A DNA stretch of 25,734 bases. It comes from WHSP01 sp964424945. Its GTDB lineage: Bacteria; Gemmatimonadota; Gemmatimonadetes; Longimicrobiales; Longimicrobiaceae. The notes below the pieces were generated by a model. That model saw nothing but the letters and a program-made list of their open reading frames with translations, searched no databases and was not told the origin of the DNA. The stretch lies in the NCBI GenBank assembly GCA_964424945.1, contig CAYRLB010000034.1, positions 1 to 25,734 on the forward strand, read 5' to 3'. Positions 1-7,543 of the stretch are shown here, piece after piece; the stretch's first letter is position 1; every line of letters starts with the position of its first letter. The translations under genes and the position numbers were made by a program.

Positions 1-3000
1 AACGCGATGGCGAACTCGCTCACCGAGCAGGTCCGGGCGATCAAGGATGTCGCGATCGCGGTGACCGAGGGTGACCTCACCCGGATGATCATGGTGGAGG
101 CGAGGGGCGAGCTCGACGAGCTGAAGCGAAACATCAACCAGATGATCGCCAACCTTCGCGAGACGACCGAGAAGAACCAGGAGCAGGACTGGCTGAAGAC
201 GAATCTCGCGAAGTTCGGCCGGTTGATGCAGGGCCAGAAGGATCTCGATGCGGTCGCCCGGCTGATCATGTCCGAACTGACGCCGCTGGTGAGCGGTCAT
301 CATGGCGCCTTCTTCATCAAGGATGGCGACGATCCCCAGGCCCCCCTCGTGCTCCTCGCTTCCTATGCCTACAAGCAGCGGAAGAATCTCAGCAATCGGT
401 TCGAACCGGGGGAGGGGCTGGTGGGGCAGGCGGCGCTCGAACGGAAGCCGATTCTGATCACCAACGTCCCCGACGATTACATCCAGATCGGTTCGGGCTT
501 GGGTGAAGCCCCGCCGCGGAACATCATCGTTCTGCCGATCCTCTTCGAGGGCGAGGTGAAGGCGGTCGTGGAGCTGGCCTCCTTCCTCCCCTTCAATCAG
601 ATCCACCAGCTCTTTCTGGATCAGCTCTCCGAGACGATCGGCGTCGTCCTGAACATGATCCAGGCGAACATGCGAACGGAGGAGCTGCTTCTGCAGTCGC
701 AGAAGCTCACGCAGGAGCTCCAGAGCCAGTCCCAGGAGCTGCAGACGCAGCAGGAGGAGCTGCGGCTCACCAACGCCGAACTCGAAGCGCAGGCGAACAG
801 CCTACGCGCGTCGGAGGAGGCGCTGAAGGAACAGCAGGAGGAGCTCCAGCAGGTCAACGAGGAGCTGGAGGAGAAGGCTTCACTGCTCGCGGAGCAGAAC
901 AAGAAGGTCGAGCAGAAGAACGCCGAGGTAGAGAGCGCCCGCCTCTCACTGGAGGAGAAGGCGGAGCAGCTCGCCCTTTCCTCGAAGTACAAGAGCGAGT
1001 TCCTGGCGAACATGAGCCATGAACTGCGCACACCGCTGAACTCGCTGCTCATCCTCGCGCGACTTCTGTCGGAGAACAAGGAGGCGAATCTCAGCGAGAA
1101 GCAGGTCGAGTACGCGCAGACGATTCATAGCGCAGGCAGCGACCTGCTGACCCTCATCGACGACGTCCTCGATCTGTCCAAGATCGAGGCGGGCAAGATG
1201 GAGATCCAGACGGGCGAGGTCCTCATCGCCGATGTGAAGGAATTCGTTCGCCGAAGCTTCGAACCGCTCGCCGACGACAAGAATCTCGACTTCAATGTCG
1301 AGGTTGACGCGACGCTCCCTGAAACAATCGTCACCGACTCGCACCGCCTGCAGCAGGTGCTGAAGAATCTTCTCTCCAATGCGCTGAAGTTCACCCGGGA
1401 GGGGAAGGTCGAGCTCACCATCCGAACGGCAGATAAGAGCCGACGCTTCGGGTCGGAGACGCTCAACAATGCAGAGCGTGTGATCGCCTTCGCCGTATCC
1501 GACACCGGGATCGGAATCCAGAAGGACAAGCAGCGGCTTATCTTCGAGGCGTTCCAGCAGGCCGACGGCAGCACCAACCGCCAGTATGGGGGGACCGGCC
1601 TCGGGCTCTCGATTTCCCGCGAGATCGCGCGGCTGCTCGGCGGGGAAATCCGGGTCGAGAGCAAAGAGGGGGTCGGGAGCACCTTCACCCTCTTCCTTCC
1701 TGAGAAGCACGTCGCCGAGTATGTGGACTCAGCTGCAGACGCCGAAGAGATCCGGGCCGCGGCTCCTCCAGCGGCCAGACCCCGGCCGCGCCCGCGCCGC
1801 CACCATGACGCGTCGGAAATGCCGAGCCCCCAGGAGGATCGCGAGCGCCCGTCGCCCAGCGGCACCACGCTGCACGACGACCGCTCCGTGGTGGAGGATG
1901 GCGATCGGGTCGTCCTCATTATCGAGAATGACACGACGTTCGCGCAGATCCTGCTCGATCTGGCGCGCGAGAATGGTTTCAGGGGTCTTGTGGCGGGCGA
2001 CGGAGAGACGGGCCTCGAACTCGCCGAGGAATATTCGCCGGACGCCATCACTCTCGACATCGACCTGCCTGGCATCGATGGATGGACCGTTCTGGACCGG
2101 CTGAAGCACCGGCCCTCCACTCGCCACATACCAGTCCATGTGGTAACCGGATCGCAGAGCCGTCAGCGTGGGCTTCAGCAGGGCGCCCTCTCCTATCTGG
2201 AGAAGCCGGTCAGCAAGGAGGCACTGGATGCCGCTTTCGAAGGCATCGCGCGCTTCATCGATGAGCCCGTCCGGAACCTTCTCGTCGTGGAAGATGACGA
2301 AACGCAGCGCAACAGCATCATCGAGCTTGTCGGAGGCGAGGAGGATGTGAACGTCACCGCCGTTGCCACCGCTGAAGAAGCGCTCGAGCTGATCAGTCAA
2401 CGCCGCTTCGACTGCATGGTTCTCGACCTCGGGCTGGCGGACATGAGCGGGTTCACACTCCTTGAGATGATCAAGAACGATCCGGAGGTACAGGAGCTTC
2501 CCATCATCGTCTATACCGGGAAGGATCTCCTGCCTGCGGAGGAAACGGAGCTTCGCCGGTTCGCCGAGACCATCATCGTCAAGGATGTGAAATCCCCCGA
2601 ACGACTGCTCGACGAAACCGCGCTCTTCCTGCATCGTCTCGAATCGCGACTTCCGCAGCAGAAGCGCACCATGCTGGAGCGGCTGCACAACGCGGACGCT
2701 GTCTTCCAGGGCAAGAAGGTGATGATCGTGGACGATGATGTCCGTAACATCTTCTCGCTGACGAGCGTACTGGAGAGCTACGGAATGATCACCGTCTTCG
2801 CGGAGAATGGTCGGCAGGCGCTGGAAGTGCTCAGGGACAACCCTGACATCTCGCTCGTCCTGATGGATGTGATGATGCCCGAGATGGACGGATACGAGAC
2901 CACCCGGGCGATCCGGGAGATGGAAGAGCACCGGACGCTGCCGATTATCGCGGTGACTGCAAAGGCAATGAAGGGAGATCGGGAGAAAACCCTAGCGGCG

Positions 3001-3078
3001 GGCGCCTCTGACTACATCACCAAACCCGTCGACACCGAGCAGCTGGTATCGCTGATGAGGGTCTGGCTTTACTCCTGA
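1..3078 (+). CDS. Hybrid sensor histidine kinase, HAMP-GAF-HisKA-HATPase-REC-REC-REC (5' partial)
   Basis: The frame is open from base 1, so the gene starts upstream; residues are counted from the Met at 7. A HAMP-like segment (about 5-50) is followed by a GAF domain (about 62-218) and a long Gln/Glu-rich coiled coil (about 222-330). HisKA carries the phospho-acceptor H338 in a SHELRTP box. The HATPase has an N box at about 454 and the SDTGIGI and GGTGLGLS boxes. Three receivers follow with phospho-acceptor Asp at D684, D807 and D954. REC1 has Glu-Asn where most receivers have an acidic pair, so its metal site may be weaker. In this family the upstream part usually holds many more HAMP repeats. 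No membrane segment is visible in the part present. The gene leads an operon with cheR, cheB and a second kinase. It should autophosphorylate and relay phosphate to its own receivers; the signal is unknown. Confidence 0.93.
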   Translation, partial: NAMANSLTEQVRAIKDVAIAVTEGDLTRMIMVEARGELDELKRNINQMIANLRETTEKNQEQDWLKTNLAKFGRLMQGQKDLDAVARLIMSELTPLVSGHHGAFFIKDGDDPQAPLVLLASYAYKQRKNLSNRFEPGEGLVGQAALERKPILITNVPDDYIQIGSGLGEAPPRNIIVLPILFEGEVKAVVELASFLPFNQIHQLFLDQLSETIGVVLNMIQANMRTEELLLQSQKLTQELQSQSQELQTQQEELRLTNAELEAQANSLRASEEALKEQQEELQQVNEELEEKASLLAEQNKKVEQKNAEVESARLSLEEKAEQLALSSKYKSEFLANMSHELRTPLNSLLILARLLSENKEANLSEKQVEYAQTIHSAGSDLLTLIDDVLDLSKIEAGKMEIQTGEVLIADVKEFVRRSFEPLADDKNLDFNVEVDATLPETIVTDSHRLQQVLKNLLSNALKFTREGKVELTIRTADKSRRFGSETLNNAERVIAFAVSDTGIGIQKDKQRLIFEAFQQADGSTNRQYGGTGLGLSISREIARLLGGEIRVESKEGVGSTFTLFLPEKHVAEYVDSAADAEEIRAAAPPAARPRPRPRRHHDASEMPSPQEDRERPSPSGTTLHDDRSVVEDGDRVVLIIENDTTFAQILLDLARENGFRGLVAGDGETGLELAEEYSPDAITLDIDLPGIDGWTVLDRLKHRPSTRHIPVHVVTGSQSRQRGLQQGALSYLEKPVSKEALDAAFEGIARFIDEPVRNLLVVEDDETQRNSIIELVGGEEDVNVTAVATAEEALELISQRRFDCMVLDLGLADMSGFTLLEMIKNDPEVQELPIIVYTGKDLLPAEETELRRFAETIIVKDVKSPERLLDETALFLHRLESRLPQQKRTMLERLHNADAVFQGKKVMIVDDDVRNIFSLTSVLESYGMITVFAENGRQALEVLRDNPDISLVLMDVMMPEMDGYETTRAIREMEEHRTLPIIAVTAKAMKGDREKTLAAGASDYITKPVDTEQLVSLMRVWLYS

Positions 3079-3084
3079 CGAATC

Positions 3085-3810
3085 GTGGCGGACAACACAA
3101 TCAACCCGGGTCCGGCGCATTATTCGCCGGAACTCGAGCGAATCGAGATCGACATGCTGCTGGAGGCGGTGTACCGCCACTACGGGTTCGACTTCCGATC
3201 GTACGCGTACGCATCGCTGCGGCGGCGCGTCTGGAAGCGACTTCAGGCGGAAGGCCTGCCGACGATCAGCGCCCTTCAGGAGCGTGTGCTTCACAGCCCG
3301 GAAGCGATGGAGCGGCTTCTTCTCACGCTCTCCATCAACGTCACGGCGATGTTCCGCGACCCGGGCTTCTATCTGGTGTTCAGGAACCAGGTGATTCCGC
3401 TGCTGCGCACCTACCCCTTCATCCGTGTGTGGATGGCGGGATGTTCGACCGGTGAGGAGGTGTACTCGATGGCCATCCTCTTTATGGAGGAAGGGCTCTA
3501 TGACCGGGTGCGACTCTACGCGACGGACATCAACGACACAGTTCTGCAGCAGGCACGCTCGGGCATCTTTCCCCTCGACAAGATGCAGGAGTACACGCAG
3601 AACTACATCCGGGCGGGGGGGAAACGTGCATTTTCCGAGTATTACACCGCCGCGTANNNNNNNNNNNNNNNNNNNNNNNNNNNNNNNNNNNNNNNNNNNN
3701 NNNNNNNNNNNNNNNNNNNNNNNNNNNNNNNNNNNNNNNNNNNNNNNNNNNNNNNNGATCGCTTCGAGGAGCTGGATGCGAGGGAAAAGATCTACCGGAA
3801 GGTGATGTAG
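3085..3810 (+). CDS. cheR: CheR-type protein-glutamate O-methyltransferase (internal assembly gap)
   Basis: CheR transfers methyl groups from S-adenosylmethionine to glutamate side chains of signalling proteins. The N-terminal helical region and the NVTAMFRDPGFY motif (about 85-96) are intact. The SAM-binding motif I lies at about 115-126 (VWMAGCSTGEEV) and the ATDIN motif at about 146-150. A 100-N gap (3657-3756) removes the second half of the methyltransferase fold, including the usual CRN-x-LIYF motif. The normal C-terminal end (DAREKIYRKV) resumes after it. From the family I expect about 75-85 missing residues, more than 100 N can hold, so the drawn gap length is probably a placeholder. 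The GTG start lies 6 nt after the kinase stop with no clear Shine-Dalgarno, suggesting coupling. No TPR domain or chemoreceptor-docking tail is seen. Confidence 0.9.
   Translation: MADNTINPGPAHYSPELERIEIDMLLEAVYRHYGFDFRSYAYASLRRRVWKRLQAEGLPTISALQERVLHSPEAMERLLLTLSINVTAMFRDPGFYLVFRNQVIPLLRTYPFIRVWMAGCSTGEEVYSMAILFMEEGLYDRVRLYATDINDTVLQQARSGIFPLDKMQEYTQNYIRAGGKRAFSEYYTAAXXXXXXXXXXXXXXXXXXXXXXXXXXXXXXXXXXDRFEELDAREKIYRKVM
3657..3756. other. Assembly gap of 100 N inside cheR
   Basis: Exactly 100 N. The flanks do not overlap each other, and the conserved second half of CheR is missing, so real sequence is absent here. True length is unknown and is probably more than 200 bp. Confidence 0.95.
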
Positions 3811-4388
3811 TGTCGCGCGACATTGTGATCGTCGGCGTTTCGGCTGGAGGAATGGACGCGGTATGTGCGCTTCTGCAGGATCTGCCGGCTGCCATCGGTT
3901 TTGCCATGATCGTCGTACAGCACCGCAGCAAGGATTCCTTTGCGCTCTGTGAAATTCTCGAGAGGTGCTCTCACGTGCCCGTACACGAAGCTGCGGACAA
4001 GGATCGAATCGATGTCGGGCATGTCTATCTGGCGCCCGCGGACTACCATCTGTTCGTCGATGATGGGCATGTCGCGCTATCCACAGACGCCCCGGAGTTC
4101 TACAGTCGACCTTCAATCGATGTGGCGTTCGAGAGTGTCGCCGACTCTTACGGCGCGCGGGCGATCGGTCTGGTGATGACCGGCGCGAACCGCGACGGCG
4201 CGCGGGGCCTTCGCTACCTGGCGGACCGCGGAGGACTTGCCCTTGTGCAGGATCCGGTCGATGCCGAGGTTCCGATCATGCCGACCGAAGCGCTCAGGCT
4301 CGTTCCCGAGGCGGAACTGGTGACCCGCCAGTCGGTGGCGCGGCGTCTCTGCCAGCTGACCGGCACCTCCGTTTCGGTACGCAGATGA
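3810..4388 (+). CDS. cheB: CheB-type protein-glutamate methylesterase, stand-alone catalytic domain
   Basis: CheB hydrolyses glutamyl methyl esters made by CheR and can deamidate glutamine. This 192-residue protein is only the catalytic domain. The Ser/His/Asp triad is visible as S11 in GVSAGG, H38 in VQHRS and D129 in TGANRDGA. The receiver domain that inhibits classical CheB until it is phosphorylated is absent. Activity may be constitutive or gated by a receiver in another protein, such as the REC domains encoded on either side. The GTG start shares one base with the cheR TAG stop (TAGTG), and the TGA stop overlaps the next ATG by 4 nt, so translation is coupled throughout. Stand-alone CheB domains are known next to CheR and hybrid kinases in other bacteria. 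Confidence 0.93.
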   Translation: MSRDIVIVGVSAGGMDAVCALLQDLPAAIGFAMIVVQHRSKDSFALCEILERCSHVPVHEAADKDRIDVGHVYLAPADYHLFVDDGHVALSTDAPEFYSRPSIDVAFESVADSYGARAIGLVMTGANRDGARGLRYLADRGGLALVQDPVDAEVPIMPTEALRLVPEAELVTRQSVARRLCQLTGTSVSVRR

Positions 4389-6024
4389 AGGAGCATCGAA
4401 GGGCCGCTTCCATCCTGATGGTCGATGACCGCGTCGAGAATCTCGTCGCGCTCGAGGCCGTGCTCCAGCCGCTCGGTCATACTCTCGTGCGAGCCCTGTC
4501 GGGCGAAGAGGCGCTACGCTCTCTTCTACGCAGAGACTTCGCGGTGATCCTGCTCGACGTCCAGATGCCGGGGATGAACGGCTTCGAGACGGCATCCATC
4601 ATCAAGGCACGGGAACGATCACGTCACACTCCGATCATCTTTCTCACCGCGATCAGCAAGGAAGAGGAGTATGTTTTCGAGGGCTACTCCGCTGGCGCCG
4701 TCGATTACATCTTCAAGCCCTTCAATCCGGAAATTCTGCGTTCCAAAGTCTCTGTTTTCGTCGATCTGTATGCCAAGGGCCAGCAGATCCGGGAGCAGAA
4801 CGAGCTGCTGCGCAAGAGCGAACGTCGTGAGATCGAGCTGCTCCACCGGACGCGGCTACTGGAGTCGGAGGCGAAATACGCCCAGATCGTGGACTCGGCG
4901 ACCGATTCGATCATCACCCTCTCCGATGATCAGCGCATCACCCTCTTCAACGCCGCCGCCGAGCAGACCTTCGGCGTTCCGCGGGCCGAGGCGATCGGGG
5001 AGACCATCGATCGGTTCATCCATCTGCCGGGGAGTGGCGGCCTGCCCGGCGCATCGGTCGACGAGCCGAAGCCGGAGAATGGAAAGGCCGAAGCGGGCGA
5101 AGGAAGGATATCGACCACAATCGAGGCGGTAGGCCGCCGGACAGATGGTGAGACATTCCCGGTCGAATACACGGCATCCACGCTTCAGCTGCAGGAAGGC
5201 CGGATCGCCACTCTCATCATCCGTGATATATCGGCGCGGCGCGAAGCGGAGGAGCAGCTCCGCACGCAGAAGGAGTCTCTCGAGAACACGATGGAGGAGC
5301 TCCGCACGCTGAACGAGGAGCTTAGCGACCGTACCGCGGAGCTCGAGAGGGCGATGGGGGCGCGAAGTCGCTTCTACGCGTCAATGAGCCACGAGCTGCG
5401 CACCCCGATCAACGCGATTCTCGGGTACACGGCCCTTCTTCTCGACAACATCTACGGTCCTCTGAACGAGAAGCAGGTTTCCAGCATCCGCCGGACGAAT
5501 CTCGCCGGGACGCACCTGCTGGAGCTCGTCAACGACATTCTCGACCTCTCGAAGATCGAGGCGGGAAAGCTGGAGCTGCAGTTCGAGTCCGTCGAGTTCC
5601 CCATGCTCGTCCGGGATCTTTTCGTCACCGTCGCCCCCTTCGCGGAGTCGCACTCGGTGGAGCTGAGCTTCGACTCGAGCGAGCCGACCTGGTCGATGGT
5701 CACCGACCCCCGCAAAATTCGGCAGATCGCTCTCAACCTGCTCTCCAACGCGATCAAGTTCGGCGCGGGGAACCCGGTCGAAGTGTCGTGCGTACGCGGG
5801 GAGGACGATGGACTGATTCTGGACGTCAGGGACCATGGCCCCGGCATCCAGGAGGAGGATCTTGAGCGGATCTTCGAGGAGTTCGTTCAGCTCGATGAAT
5901 CGCCGGACGACCCCGGCACGGGCCTCGGCCTTCCGATTTCACGTCGCCTCGCGGAACTGCTGGGCGGCTCGCTGACCGTCACGTCGACGCCGGGGGAGGG
6001 AAGCCTCTTCCGCCTCGAAGTCCC
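4385..6024 (+). CDS. REC-PAS-histidine kinase (3' end lost in gap)
   Basis: An N-terminal receiver (about 8-125, acidic pair D14/D15, phospho-acceptor D58) is followed by a short coiled coil and a PAS domain (about 160-290). A second coiled coil leads to HisKA with H336 in SHELRTP and a HATPase with an N box at about 451-459 plus DHGPGI and GTGLGLPI boxes. There is no membrane segment, so the protein is probably cytosolic and takes its input by phosphotransfer to D58 and by the PAS domain. The HATPase is essentially complete when the sequence runs into the gap at 6025, so only a few residues may be missing, unless a further domain is hidden. An in-frame reading continues from 6125 to 6166, but it does not look like kinase sequence and I do not count it. 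ATGA overlap with cheB. Confidence 0.92.
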
Positions 6025-6124
6025 NNNNNNNNNNNNNNNNNNNNNNNNNNNNNNNNNNNNNNNNNNNNNNNNNNNNNNNNNNNNNNNNNNNNNNNNNNNN
6101 NNNNNNNNNNNNNNNNNNNNNNNN
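6025..6124. other. Assembly gap of 100 N at the end of the REC-PAS kinase
   Basis: Exactly 100 N with no overlap between flanks. The end of the kinase gene, and possibly more, is hidden. The true length is unknown. Confidence 0.95.
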
Positions 6125-6436
6125 CGCACAAAAGCATTGCGTCGAACAAAATCAAACCACATATAGGCCGAATCCCCCGGATGCAGGCATGCAGAGGCCT
6201 GACGAACCCGGGGAACGGATCGTCAGCGATCGAGGTCTTCCCCTCGCCTGCACGATTTGAGGCTTCCTCGAATTAGAGGTTGCAGGGCTCGGGACAGGCT
6301 TTCTTCCTGGATTCTCCACCGGCATCCACCTCGAATTTTCGCCAGAAAGCGTCGCGGAAGGGAAGCAGCTGGCTCGACCGGAACGCGGAACCGCACTTCC
6401 ACCACCCACTCCCTACATCTTCAGAAAGGAAACCCC
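6125..6436. other. Non-coding stretch upstream of the small membrane protein
   Basis: These 312 bases begin with an AT-richer patch (6125-6175) just after the gap. I see no conserved protein in any frame. The promoter of the following small gene presumably lies here, but no convincing -35/-10 pair stands out. Confidence 0.5.
6423..6430 (+). promoter_or_regulatory. Ribosome binding site that fixes a TTG start
   Basis: AGAAAGGA ends 6 nt before TTG at 6437. It is the only good Shine-Dalgarno in the region and argues against the longer reading that opens at 6257. Confidence 0.65.
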
Positions 6437-6856
6437 TTGTCGCTGACTACCATTTCCGGCGTTGCTTCCGGCATCCGTCACGGTGCCGTCTCCGAAGGAC
6501 ACGTCGGCAGGAATGGCGGGACTATCCGCTCAGGTCACGCGCTTGCCTTCCGGGTGGATGATCGCTCGGTTCAGATCAAGCTGCCCGACTTTCCGGATGT
6601 GCAGGATGGTGAGATGGTCACACTGGCCGGCCGTGTCAGGAATGGCACCTTCCAGGCGCTGGCGCTCCGCAACGACCGGACTCGGGCAGTGTACGCCATC
6701 CCCGCGATGCCGGGATATGTCATGGGCGGCCTCATGGTGGCCGTGGGTTTGCCGCTCCTGTTCATCCTGGTTGGCGTGTTCTTCATTGGATTCGGGGGAT
6801 ACACCCTTTATCAGGCGCACAACTACGCCCAGGCGGCGAAGCTGCTGGGAGCCTGA
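6437..6856 (+). CDS. Small membrane protein of unknown function, 139 aa
   Basis: I do not recognise the family. From the TTG start the first 85 residues are soluble. They contain short alternating beta-like stretches and a segment VTLAGRVRNGTFQALALRND (61-80) that resembles a small OB-like barrel; this is a weak structural guess. Residues about 95-124 are strongly hydrophobic and Gly-rich and form one long or two short membrane segments, ending in a short polar tail. The same frame is open back to 6257, but that extension is Arg-rich and low in likelihood. The gene stands alone, after the signalling operon gap and before a hairpin terminator. Confidence 0.7.
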   Translation: MSLTTISGVASGIRHGAVSEGHVGRNGGTIRSGHALAFRVDDRSVQIKLPDFPDVQDGEMVTLAGRVRNGTFQALALRNDRTRAVYAIPAMPGYVMGGLMVAVGLPLLFILVGVFFIGFGGYTLYQAHNYAQAAKLLGA

Positions 6857-6871
6857 GCCGGAACATTAGAG

Positions 6872-6900
6872 AAAGGCGAGGTTCAATGAACCCCGCCTTT
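6872..6900 (+). terminator. Hairpin terminator, probably bidirectional
   Basis: The 13-nt arms at 6872-6884 and 6888-6900 pair with one mismatch around a 3-nt loop. The left arm begins AAAGGCG and the right arm ends CGCCTTT, so both strands have a short A/T flank. It lies 15 nt after the stop of the + strand gene and 56 nt beyond the stop of the convergent - strand gene. Confidence 0.75.
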
Positions 6901-6956
6901 CCCATTGCCGCTCGAACCTGTAGGACCCTCTGAACAGCCCCCACCAGGGTACCTTC

Positions 6957-7379
6957 CTACTGGCGGGTGCCCTTCGCTTCCATCTGGAACTCTCCATCAC
7001 CGAACACCCACTGGGCGTTCATTCCCTCGCCGTCCCGCGTCAGGTTGATCGTGAGCGGGAACTCCATGCCCTCAAATGCAAGGTTGAAGTTCGCGACGAG
7101 AGTATCGTCCTTGCGGCTGGCCCTGCTGAACTGCGGTGCGGGCATACCACCCTGCGAGGAGACCTGAACCGTCACCCCGCCCTCGGCGGGAGCGACCGTG
7201 AGGGTCGAGGGCTGTGCTCCGCCGGGGCCTTCCATCGTGAACTGCCAGCTTCCGTGGAACTGCTGCGCCCAGGCCGGATCGATTGCAGCCTCCTGGGCGG
7301 CCGACTCCGTCGCGAACGATGGGACCAGGGCGACTGCAACCGCCGCGGCGATGATCAGGGAGCGGACTTTCTGGAACAT
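6957..7379 (-). CDS. Small exported protein of unknown function, 140 aa
   Basis: The N-terminus is a clear signal peptide: basic MFQKVR, a hydrophobic run to about residue 22, and a likely signal peptidase I site after about residue 28 (SAAQ/EAA). The mature part of about 112 residues is a series of alternating beta strands with polar turns (GSWQFTMEG, STLTVAP, TLVANFNLAF, FPLTINLTR, QWVFGDGEFQMEAKG). This is the pattern of a small lipocalin- or calycin-like barrel, probably periplasmic. No cysteine or catalytic motif is seen. No clear Shine-Dalgarno precedes the ATG. It faces the upstream + gene across a shared terminator and lies downstream of gspE on the same strand with a 164 nt gap. Whether it is a substrate of the neighbouring secretion system is unknown. 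Confidence 0.75.
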   Translation of the reverse strand: MFQKVRSLIIAAAVAVALVPSFATESAAQEAAIDPAWAQQFHGSWQFTMEGPGGAQPSTLTVAPAEGGVTVQVSSQGGMPAPQFSRASRKDDTLVANFNLAFEGMEFPLTINLTRDGEGMNAQWVFGDGEFQMEAKGTRQ

Positions 7380-7543
7380 GGTGGTTTCGGGGCTGAGATG
7401 AATGGAAGCGAACCGTCAGCGAACGGTCCGCCGGCAAGTACGGACAGAATCCAACGTCGCCGAGGCGTTTGAGTTCAGATCCGCCGTACATATCGTAGTA
7501 GCCGCGGGTCATGTGGGGCCGCCGGCTATTTGCTTCATCGGGA

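Noticed and set aside
1125..2931. Long - strand frames opposite the hybrid kinase (254, 334 and 400 codons)
   Set aside because: They lie antisense to a clearly conserved kinase and have no recognisable motifs. Long open antisense frames are expected in GC-rich coding DNA.
6125..6166. In-frame continuation of the REC-PAS kinase after the second gap
   Set aside because: The 13 residues do not resemble a kinase end, the true gap length is unknown so the frame is meaningless, and the kinase domain is already complete before the gap.
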